Part shown: positions 1 through 10,179 of the stretch, piece by piece
How the letters are laid out: each line of letters opens with the position of its first letter
How positions within the stretch are numbered: position 1 is the first letter of the stretch
Origin: Rhynchonema sp. JSB1_4
Lineage: Eukaryota; Nematoda; Chromadorea; Monhysterida; Xyalidae
Direction of reading: 5' to 3'
NCBI GenBank assembly: GCA_030248065.1
Contig: JASAMV010008492.1
Span: 22,127 to 86,126, forward strand
DNA: 64,000 nucleotides
Notes under the pieces: generated by a model
Database searches by the model: none
What the model was told of the DNA's origin: nothing
What the model saw: the letters and a program-made list of their open reading frames with translations, nothing else
Translations under genes and position numbers: made by a program

Positions 1-264
1 GCGCCCGTGTAAGCATCGATTGCGTGCAGTTGTCCGTCTAAGGTTGACACCAAAATCATGCCCTCTTTTGTGTCGGCAAACACATCGGTCTTGTGTTCGT
101 GCGAGATTGGAATTGGGCGCTGAATTGAGTGGAGCAAGACTTGAAGATAAGATTGTCGCAGCGCAGAAGCATATCTTGCAAAAACCAACCTCTGCATGTT
201 CATCGTTCTTCGCACATAAGCATCCGCCAATAACCAACACAAGCAAAAACATTTTTTGCGTCAT
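1..264 (-). CDS. ERN1: IRE1-like ER stress sensor, N-terminal exons (partial)
   Basis: This is the first part of a gene running off the left edge. Exon 1 (190-264) encodes 25 residues starting MTQKMFLLVLVIGG, a typical signal peptide. A 70-base GT-AG intron (120-189) follows, and exon 2 (1-119, incomplete) continues in phase. Exon 2 encodes MILVSTLDGQLHAIDAYTG, very like the start of the luminal beta-propeller of IRE1, where a segment of the type VSTLDGSLHAV follows the signal peptide. IRE1 is a single-pass ER membrane kinase/ribonuclease that senses unfolded protein and splices XBP1-type mRNA. Signal peptide plus this repeat are what I see. The kinase and RNase parts lie outside the window, so another protein with a PQQ-like propeller remains possible. 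Confidence 0.68.
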   Translation of the reverse strand, partial: MTQKMFLLVLVIGGCLCAKNDEHAEVGFCKICFCAATILSSSLAPLNSAPNSNLARTQDRCVCRHKRGHDFGVNLRRTTARNRCLHGR

Positions 265-1217
265 GATGACAGCGTGCGCTTTTCCTTTAATTCAAGGCGT
301 TGGTTTGTCCCCGACTCAGTTGACTTTTGACCACCGAGTGGCTTCCTTCGGCGCCTCATTTTTGACCGCATGATTTCATTGCAATATCTCGTGTGGGAAT
401 GGAGCTGAAAACGCTTCGAATAAACATTCAGAAATTAGAAACCGCATTTTGATGAGCAAAATGGGGCAGAGATTGCATCAGGGATGTCAATGACGACGGA
501 CATAATTTTCCAAAAAATTTCTTTTTCCATTTTGCAGATCTGAAGCGGAGGACGTGAGGCTTGTGCAGATTATGCATTTCGCTCAGTTTCCGATTCTGAT
601 TTGAAATGCACTTGGTTTTCAATCGTCGCAACCTTCATGTAATTCTCAAACTGACTGTACAAACACGTAACCATGGAAATGTCGACGTGAAAGCAGCAGA
701 ACACCAAAATAACTGTGCTCGATATGCACGAGTAAGGTACCGAAGACACAACACAACAGTACTCAGAAATAACTTTATTTATGCATAAGCACCCTGAACG
801 TGTCCAACATTATTCACACAAAGTATATATACTCAGAAACAGGTATCCTATCGACTGCCAAGCAAACAAACACTCAGCGACAACAAAACAAAAATTAGAC
901 GTGGTGCAAACCATGACAACTAAAGATTGACTGAGCTGAGGTCACCAAATGAAATAAAGAACACTAGATCAGTTTTGAAGCTCAAAGGTAAAATATACGT
1001 CAAAGAATGTGAGATTAATTGTGTTAGGTACACCCAATACAATTGTATCACAACCGAACCGTCACCAAGTACGTAAATCAAGAACTAAAACTGCAACCCT
1101 CCGGATGAGAAACTACACTGAGCACAAGAACAAGCAATACTAATACTGAAAAGCACAAGGCACATAGTGTTCAAATTTTACACAACAAAATCGCAGCATG
1201 GTAGTCCCACACACATT
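265..1217. other. Intergenic: IRE1 upstream region and GCDH 3' flank
   Basis: This 950-base stretch lies between the IRE1-like start and the GCDH stop codon, both on the minus strand. I see no convincing exon; the short open frames here lack splice-consistent extensions or family resemblance. It probably holds the GCDH 3' untranslated region and the IRE1 promoter. An AATAAA hexamer on the minus strand (774-779) is a candidate poly(A) signal for GCDH. Confidence 0.55.
774..779 (-). terminator. Candidate poly(A) signal of GCDH
   Basis: AATAAA on the minus strand, about 440 bases beyond the GCDH stop codon, in AT-rich sequence. Placement fits a 3' end but is not proven. Confidence 0.35.
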
Positions 1218-4200
1218 TCAGTTGGCAAACGCCTGAATGCCAGTAATAGCCCTGCCAAGAATCAGTGCATGGACGTCATGGGTGCCTGAAACATCACAAC
1301 GGGGAATTACACATGTTGCGTTGAAGACTTTCACACGAGCGTCGTTTTAGTGGATGGCAGGGTTGAGTAATAATATCTTTTATTGTCGCTGTTGGTGGTG
1401 GTGATGGAACTTGCAACAATTCTGGAACTTCAATCATCGTCGTGATCACAAAGACTCATCAGAAAACAAAAGCACTCAAACACACCATGGTCATAACCTA
1501 CACGTTGACAGTTTGTTTGACTGTGGTCAATCAGTTCACAGTTGAACAGAACAAACCATTTTTACAAAGTCATGTATCCACCACTCAACCAGTCCGAAAA
1601 TAATGGCATGCAGTGTGTACCTTCATAAGTGTTGACAGTTTCGAGATTGACGACATGCCGCATCACGTGGTATTCATCCACGATGCCATTCCCTCCCAAA
1701 ATGTCGCGACACTGACGTGCGATGTCGAGTGCCTTGCCGCACGAATTGCGTTTTAGCAGTGATATCATTTCGGGTGTCGCTCTGCAAAAATAACACGTGG
1801 TATTATAAAATGCATACAAGAGCGTGCATAATGAACAATTCTGATGTTTCATACGCTCGCCTGTTCTGTTCCTTTAGTCGAGCCACACGCAGGCAGCCTT
1901 GCAAACCCAGGCTAATCTCGGTGAGCATGTCAGCGTACTTTTTCTGTATCAGTTGATTGGCAGCCAGGGGTCGGTTGAATTGCTTTCTGAAACAGTTCAT
2001 GTGCAAGGCGGTTGGGCGTAACCCACCACATAACGTTGCGTATACATTTGCAGATGTTTCATCACGACGAGTTATACAACAAATAGCCTCGTTCACTATC
2101 AGCGTGCAAACATGTTCATGAATATGTGTGCTTGTGCATGGTTTGAACCCCCGCCGTACACGCGACCGAGCAAGGGTGCTTGAGTGACGAGTTGCCATGG
2201 TGACGCACACAGTAGCGCACCTAGCTGGGTACTTGCTGTCCATCATCAAATTCTTATAGAACCTTGGATGTCGATGACTTATTAGCACAGCGAACAACAA
2301 AATGAAGTCCGTTATACCATTTGGATTGCTGTTAACGATCGTCAAAGGCCAAATAAATCAACAAATTGACAAAACCGAGCCAACCGACTGTTCACCCAGT
2401 CACTATTTCGATATCACCAAGTTGACATGTGAAGCCTGCGGCTTGAATACCGTCCAGGACATACGAGATCCTACCAAATGCAGATGCAAGGCGGGATACA
2501 AGAAGAAGGTGAGTACATGTTGAGAAATGTTGTTTTTTCAATACTTTCAAGACGGCAGCTGAAGTCAAACACAACCAACCGGTATCAATACATGCCCCAA
2601 ATCTTTCAGGAAGACTACGGCGGCAGTTCTCTGAAATGTGAGGAATGCGGAACCAACGCAATCCCGACGCTCGACGGCTGGGACTGCATTACTTGCGTGT
2701 CATGTGGAGTCGACACGTGCACGAAGCCCGGCAATTTCCTGGCCACACGATCGGCGGCTGGCATACTCGAGCTGGAGCTACGATGCGACCAATGTCGTAG
2801 TCTGACGGAACCGGTCACCGTCAAGAACACGCAGTACTGCGCACCGTGCAAACGCTCGTTAGACATCGAGACTAACTGTGCATGTGCGGCGGTGAGTGGA
2901 CTGTTGTTGACACAAAGGAACATCCAAGGAATCATTTCAGGTGTTCCTTTCAGTTAGGTCCCAAACAGGGCGTCTCATCCGGCGGCGTGTGTTTCTTCGA
3001 CGCCGACAAGTCCGAGTTGGAGCAGCTGAGCGCCACGACGATCGTTCAGTTTCTCGATCGAAGCTCAGATCAAGTCGACTCACTGCTGTTTGCGCACAAC
3101 CTGAAGGCATCCTACTTGTTGTGCGACAAGGGCAACTTCACCGCGTGCAACTTGTTGGCCAATCTGTGCGTCCTGTTGCACTACAGGCAGAGTGCACCCG
3201 GCACAACCAAGAACGCCTGCAATCTGTTTCTCACGCTGAAGCAAAAGTGAGATACATTGCCGTGCGGTACCGCGCGATAATCTCACACCGATTAATTTCT
3301 TGCCACTTCGTTCAGGATCAACCGATTGCCCGAACTGTACATCAGCGACGCACAAGCGACCTTGATTCGGACCACGTTGCCTACATCGTTCACATTCAAT
3401 CCAGAAAACGTGAATCATCGCCTACGAATGATCGCTGCTGTGTATGATGCCACTGGGGAATTCAGAGGATGGCGAAACTTGACAGACGGATTGATTCAAG
3501 TGAGTACTGTATTTGCAGACATAATCAGAATCTGACTATGTCGAAAGAAACGCAATTCAAATTTTCCACCGCAGTTTTGCCCTGGCGAACGTGAATCTTT
3601 GGACAAGGCATATCTGTTCGGACAGTTCTACGAACAACACTGTCGCATCTCTATTCAAAATCTATGGCACAATTATGAAACACTCTTCTTTGACATCAAA
3701 CTGGAGTTCGAGAATGACGGCGAGAATCAAAAGACGAAACTGTACGACATTCCGATCGTGAATCGCAACTACAAGAATGAACTTGGCCAGTTCAGAAATC
3801 AAGATTCGGACCCTGGCACGTGGGTGATGACCAGACGACTGCTGCTGGTCGACAACGTCGCCGGTGTGGACAAGCCCGGTGCCGATGCCATATTCGTTCA
3901 ATACGCCAAATCGATCGAACTTGTGGTCACGCTGCAGAATACGAAGAACGGACACATTCTGCCGCCATACATCATCGCCGAATACGCCATCGTGTCATCG
4001 GCCGATCTGAGAGAGAACCCTGACCAGCTCGTTGACGTTTCATTCACGGTACGATACACGGGCAACGAAGCCATGATATCGCGACACAACAAGGATCTCG
4101 AGATCACGATGGGTATCTTGAGCTCGATCGCACTTCTGTGGTCATTGCTCAGAGCCTGGAGCTGGGCGCGACGAGCCGGCAAGTACATTGACCTGGCGAT

Positions 4201-7200
4201 CGCCTTCAAATTCATCATCTACTTTGCCAGCACTCTAGCTGACGTGTTCTTCCTGGTGATGTTCGCAACAGGAGCGTACATCATGTTCGCTTACAAAATG
4301 CAACTGACGGTCGTCTACGTGCTGCTGTCCGAACGCCAGGAGTACGCGTGCATCATTATGGTTGTGGTCGCGTTCATACTCAAGTTCATCGAACTGGTTC
4401 ATTCGAGGGTCGAACAGATGCTCACTGAGACGTTCTTCATCGACTGGGAACGTCCACGCGGCCATGTGCTGCCACCAAACGGCGAGCCACACGCAGAACC
4501 AAGTTTACGTGACTTCAATCAACGGCCGGCCACACCGGTCACCATTTGGCGTTCGTACCTGGTGGCGAATGAATGGAACGAGCTGCAGAACTACCGTAAG
4601 ACGAGCGTCGCGCTGCAGCTGATATTGATGGCGATGTTCCTCAAAGTGTTCAACTTTGAATCGATCGCACTGGCACAACCAGGGGTGCAACTGAGTACGT
4701 TTAGTTTAGCATGTCTCAAGCTCACATCTTTGTGTTGACATCCTATCAACCTCGTCCTTTTCAGTTCCCAAACCGCTCTACGCGGTCGACACGCGTCTCA
4801 ACCGTTTCGCACTGGCAGCCGGTCTGTACTTGTTGATCGGATTCGCCCAATGGGCCATCAATGTGCTCATAGTGGAGCGCCTGTTCGAGGACCACTTCCG
4901 CAACTTCATGGATCTGTGCTCGATCAGCAACATCAGTGTGCTGGCGTTGACACGCGCCCAGTTCGGCTACTACATCCACGGCCGATCGGTGCACGGTCAC
5001 GCCGATGCGAACATGCACGAGATGAACATGATGCTACAACGTGAGCGGGTCAGTCCGGCACCGTTTGCTAAGGACTTCACAATATCTTCCAACCAAATGC
5101 CAAGTTGCAGGACAACCTGACCGGTAATCGGGGTCTCGAACCCAACAGTGACATTCAATGTTTCATCGCCTGTCTGCCGGGCAGTTTCCGCCAGCGACTC
5201 GACGACCTACGCGAGCCATTGGGGCAGGGCAAGGCGACCACGCGGGACAGCAACGTCGACCCAAAGACGGCCAAGATGAACACCGTAATACAGGTATTGG
5301 TCGCACAATGACTTTATAAGAATTGGTCAATTTTTTTTCCTGAATCGCAAAGAGGGAAAGTGACGGGGCAGTGACGTTGCGTTGCGCGATCGCCCACAAA
5401 ACACGTTGTAAAGAGAATGTTTCAGACCTGCGGCAACGTGGTTGATCTGCTGGATTATTTTCAGATGAAAATGTTTTGTGAGAATCACAAATAGCACAGT
5501 GGTTAAAGGGCTCGGGACATAACCGAAGGAAGGGTAGCAGGACATATTGTTACATACCGTTGGAAAGCATTCCGACAGCCTATGTCACGCACAAATTTTA
5601 AGCTCCTTGGAGATTTGCTATCTCTTGGTAGAGCGACTTTTCGTTCCAGAAAAAAGTGAATTTTTGCACAAATTGGAACGACCGGTGCAGAAACCCCAAA
5701 TGAGTTGAAGGTCAAGTAACACGTGGATAGGATTACAACAACTTCTGAATAGCTTACCATTACAACTTCAGTCGCTCAAAGGATTGCTTCACACAGTGAG
5801 GGTGCGAAACGTTCCAAAAATCGGCCATATTTTTCGAGAACACAAGTTTGTCCCTAAATTTTAAGGCCACGCTTAGCGCTGCGGAAATAAGAATGCAATG
5901 GGGAAATAGAGCATCGTCGAAAGTATCAGAAAATAAGGTTTTTAATTTTTTTAACTCTATCTAGCTCCGTGACAGGCCTAAAAATCCATTAAATTGCCGC
6001 TAAATTAGGTGGTTACATTCATCGCCAGAATTGTGACACAAAAAGGCCACATATTGTATCGGATTCGAAACAAAAAAAGTGAGAGAAACGTGTGGTTTAA
6101 CAACCTATCAAGGTCCGAAGACCGCAAGGTCTACAGATCTCTCGAGGCAGCCATACTAACCTGAATACGACATTCAGCTATAAATGCTTATTGTTAACAG
6201 CTATTGTAAATGTGACAGCACCAAACAATGTATCTCGGAATTGGCTTTCGAATGATATATAACAAGCCCCAATAAATTCTTACGCTTAAGGGCAGAGGTT
6301 AAAAAATTGCTTTTTCGACGATTCTGGAATGAACCGTCACGTCACCGTGTGCGATTTCGGAATTCTGACCGTTTCTTGTCCATAGTTAGAGATAGTATAG
6401 GCATGTTATATATCGTTCGATAGCTACGTTGAAGCTACATCGTTTGATGCTGTCAAATGTGCAATAATCTTTAACAGTAACGACTTATAGTCAAATATCT
6501 TATTCAGGCTGGCATGGCTGCAGCAGCCCGACCATGGGGTTTGAAGCCTTGAAACTTGTCTAGATTGTTGGACTGTGCGTTTATCTGACTTTCTCGTTTC
6601 CAATGCAATGCAATACGCGGCTCATTTACATCGCATTTCCGACAATGAATGCAACTACGCAGTTTAGTGGCAATTTTTAGGTCTTTTTCGGCCTGTCACG
6701 CCGCTATCTAAGTGTTTCCAAATTTAAAAACCTTATTTTCTGGTACTATCGAAAATGCTCTATTTTTCTATTACATTTTCATTCTGCAACACAAAGCGTG
6801 GCCTCAAAATTTAGAGGCAAACTTGTGTTTTCGAAAAATAAGGTCGATTTTTGGTACGTTTCGCACCCTCACCGAATGAAGCAATGCTTTGAACGACTGA
6901 AGTTCCCATGATAAGTTATCCAGAAGCTGTTGTAATCCTATCCACGTGTTACTTGACTTTCAACTTATTTGGGGTTTCTGCACCGGTCGTTTCAAGTGGT
7001 GAAAAAATTCATTTTTTTCTGGAACGAAAAGTCGCTCTGCCAAGAGATAGCAATCTCAAAGGAGCTTTAACATTGGTGAGTGACATATGCTGTCAAAGTG
7101 CTTTCCAACGATGTATAACACTGCGCTCTGCTGCCATTCCTTCGGTTGTGTCCCGAGCCCTTTAAGAGTGACTGAACGTGAAAATCAGGATTCATTTGAT

Positions 7201-9819
7201 GAATTCTTATATAGCCATTGTGCGACCAATAGACAACAGTGCATATTGAATCGATAGTAGCATGCATCCGTTGAATTCTGGCTTTGACCACTGACAGCTT
7301 TTATTTGCTGTAGTTTTGTTATAACCAGGGTTGTAACTATTTTTGTTTCCGTAATTGTCCCACCCGGTCTTGTATGTAACTGTGCTTCTATCACTAATTT
7401 ACGTGCATGGTTTTATGGTATGTATGCGTCATTGAGAGCAATAAACCAAACCAACCACTGACAGTGACAACACAGGTGCACGAAACGCTCAACAACTTTT
7501 TGATGGCATTCATCGAGCAGCGCACCGCCGGTAGCACATACTCCATTCAGAATCGATCCCCATTTGAAGCGATATTCGACGTGGAATTCGAGGATACCAG
7601 TCACACAGGCATTTTCTACAGGTTCGTTTGACAGGTGATAAAATAGTTTGTGAAACATCAACTAGCGAAGTGATAAACAAGTGACCGTCCACTTCAGGGA
7701 TCACTCGGACATGGCCCATAGTGCTGCATTTCTGTACGGCAACGAGTGGATCAACCTATCGTTTGATTGTCTCCTGTTCTGTCTGATCGATTTGCTATTC
7801 CATGATTTCATTATGGCTGTTTGTGTCACGTTCGTTATCGTGCGAGTCATCCAGCTCATCAGTGAACGAGGTTTCACGAATAACCTGGTCAAATCTAGTC
7901 TCGTCGACGACCGATTTTTGATATGAGCTGTTACGTAGCTTTTTACAAATTTGTTTATAATCTCAACAGTCGTGCGTAACATATAATACCCCCTATGCAC
8001 CTCCTGAATCTTGTTCGGTTCTAAATCAAGAACCGGGTGCTGAATACAGTGGGGTGTATGTGCTGTATAGTTTCTAATTTCAAACTGCGTTGTAATAATG
8101 TAATATGTACATTTTTGTCCCATTCCTGTCATTCTGTTGTCTTGTCCCGTCCTCAGATGTCATTCGTTGTTGTTCATTTGTTGTTATATTGTGGAAATAA
8201 ACCAGCAAAGAAAAGTCGGCCAACGAAAAGACACCCAACCTGTCCAGCGTGTAGTCGCGTGCAAAGTGGAAACAGAATTCAGCAGCACCAAGCGCGCCCC
8301 ACGATATGCCGAACCGCGCGTTATTCAAACATCCGAACGGACCCTGAATGAAAAATTTCCACATAACTTTCGTGAAATCACACAAATTCTTCAAACCAAC
8401 CAAACCTGCAGACCCTCAGCTTTGGGCATGAGATTCTCAGCCGGCACTTGCACGTTGTCCATCACAATCTGTCCGGTGGGACTCGCTCTCAACGACAGTT
8501 TGCCGAGAATAAACGGTGCCGATAGTCCGTCCATGCCTTTCTCCAATATGAACCCCTTGATTTTGTTGTCGTGCTGCCTGCTGCGAGCCCAGACAACGAA
8601 CACGTCGGCAACTGGCGAATGTGTGATCCACGACTTGGTGCCATTCAGAATGTAGCACTTCTTCGTCTCGTCGTATGTGGCTCTGAAACGGAAAATTGCA
8701 GTGTGGCCTCTTTAGAACGAACCTCCAGCTAATGAAACCACATAGGAAATAATTTTCACAGATATTTTGGTCACCAATGCGCCGTTAACCGCCTGGTTAC
8801 CGCTCTATACAGTGATGATCCGTTACAGTGACCGAAAACGCCGGTTCCCGATTAGGACACTATAAGGAAGTGGTACCCCATGAAGAAAAATTAACAATCC
8901 TTACACAGATCAAGAATTCAATCCTACTTTGTGTCCATTCCACCAGGATTGCTGCCGTGATCCGGTTCGGTCAACCCAAATGCGCCAATCAATTCACCGG
9001 TGGCTAATCTCGGCAAATACTTCTCCTTCTGTGCATCTGTGCCGTACGCGTAGATCGGCCACATCACTAATGACGACTGAACGCTCATCGCTGAACGATA
9101 GCTGGAACGGCAATTTGTTTACGACATAACACCAACCCAGAAAGTCACAACCAAAAGGGTGAAAATGGGGTAAAAAAGGGGAGATGTTGCAAAAGGAGAG
9201 ATTGATAGTATAGAAGGCGAGGGCACATGGGGGAGACACTGTTCCTTTTGGGGACTCTCGCCCCCGCCCTACTCCAGAACAACATCCAGCCATAACCACA
9301 ACAGCAATCAACCCGACCTGCTATCGACCCGCTCCACCTCCCTCGCAATCAGTCCGTACGCGGTTTGTGACACACCCGCACATCCATAACCGGTCAGCGT
9401 GCATCCGAGCAAGCCAAGCTCACCCATCTCGCGCAGAATCTCCATGTCATACTCTGCAATATTGTGACCAAGGAATGTAACGCGCCATATTCAGCTTCGG
9501 TCCCAGAACCAGTACAAATTCCGAAAAACAAAGAGCCCGACCGACTTTCATGTCTATTCGACTCGATAATGCGTGGCATCAACTTCTCCTGACAATACTG
9601 ATAGGTCGAGTCACGCATAATGCGTTCGTCATCGGTCAGCTGGTCATTCAGATCGAACGCGTCCTTGAAATCGAACACTGCCACCGACTTGGCAGACGGC
9701 GTGACGCTGAATGTCCTTCTCTTGATTGCATGCATTCCATTGTGACATTTGGGGTGCAACGTCCGCAATGTTGATGATACAATGCCAGAACAGCGCATTA
9801 GCGCCGCAGGAGTGGCCAT
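1218..9819 (-). CDS. GCDH: Glutaryl-CoA dehydrogenase, mitochondrial
   Basis: FAD flavoprotein of the mitochondrial matrix that oxidises and decarboxylates glutaryl-CoA to crotonyl-CoA in lysine and tryptophan breakdown. Coding exons, in transcript order: 9546-9819, 9318-9453, 8928-9101, 8406-8682, 8240-8343, 1855-1986, 1621-1781, 1218-1285; all phases agree. The start (9819) gives an Arg-rich, acid-poor targeting leader of about 45 residues. Recognisable blocks include [69 protein letters not shown] and the C-terminal [14 protein letters not shown]. The acid in NTYEGTHD corresponds to the catalytic base of the family. The intron at 1987-8239 is 6.25 kb, far longer than its neighbours, because it contains the complete meckelin gene on the opposite strand. 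Identity is very secure; exact ends of the donor at 1855 are slightly less so. Confidence 0.95.
2302..7926 (+). CDS. TMEM67: Meckelin (ciliary transition-zone membrane protein), nested in a GCDH intron
   Basis: Frizzled-like ciliary transition-zone receptor (MKS3) of the MKS/B9 gate complex. Exons: 2302-2508, 2610-2891, 2954-3246, 3316-3499, 3575-4694, 4765-5048, 5111-5293, 7476-7621, 7698-7926, encoding 975 residues against about 995 in human. Seen in order: a signal peptide from Met1, a Cys-rich extracellular region, a large beta-rich domain, then several membrane segments in exons 5-6 and the last exon. Diagnostic stretches are [55 protein letters not shown] and the C-terminal [10 protein letters not shown]. 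The exon 6 donor was placed at 5048 rather than 5040 because only that keeps the frame. Intron 5294-7475 is 2.2 kb and carries a foldback element; the others are about 60-100 bases. Confidence 0.96.
5505..7165. mobile_element. Foldback element with ~550-bp inverted arms in a meckelin intron
   Basis: The sequence from 5505 to about 6050 reappears, reverse-complemented, at about 6615-7165, with roughly 80 percent identity by eye and a spacer of about 560 bases. The outer ends both read AAAGGGCTCGGGACA followed by an AACCGAAGGAA-type segment. Both arms contain an 85-residue open frame of similar sequence (minus strand 5503-5760, plus strand 6908-7165), without recognisable function. No transposase is visible, so this looks like a non-autonomous foldback or long-TIR element. 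I could not find a clean target duplication. It explains why this meckelin intron is so much longer than the rest. Confidence 0.8.
8196..8201 (+). terminator. Candidate poly(A) signal of meckelin
   Basis: AATAAA 270 bases after the meckelin stop and about 40 bases before the flanking GCDH exon (8240). If used, the whole nested transcript fits inside the GCDH intron or nearly so. Confidence 0.45.
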
Positions 9820-10179
9820 CCAAAATCATAAATTTTTTTTCAGTGTTGAAACAAAACACAACCGAAATCAATAGTAGTGCGGCAAGCACGTTGTCCGAAT
9901 GCTACACGGACAGTCTTGCGTGAAACATCAGGTAATTAATTTCTCCCAGACAAACTTTTACTTTGAGCAGGTTAAAACCACAGCTGCTGACCGACAAAAC
10001 ACAACCCAACCGAAACAAAACGACGAACCTACTTACTGATGCGAAAACCAATATAAAACCGGTACAGCAAAAATACAAAACTTATGTGAAAAAGAGCTTT
10101 ACAACTGTCCCACCGGTTGGCTAAAATAAATACTGACAGGGAAATTGGATAAAGCAAAACAATCACAAATGTGGAATAA
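9820..10179. other. Intergenic gap between GCDH start and ZMPSTE24 stop
   Basis: 360 bases, no exon recognised. It must hold the GCDH promoter and the ZMPSTE24 3' untranslated region, since both genes run on the minus strand. Confidence 0.5.

Noticed and set aside
20..373. 117-codon plus-strand open frame
   Set aside because: It overlaps the two IRE1-like exons on the other strand, which have a signal peptide, phase-consistent splice sites and family resemblance; the plus frame has none.
5495..5530. tRNA-like A-box (AGTGGTTAAAGGGCTCGG) suggesting a SINE
   Set aside because: No B-box follows and no cloverleaf can be folded; the sequence is the end of the foldback element and is mirrored at 7150-7175.
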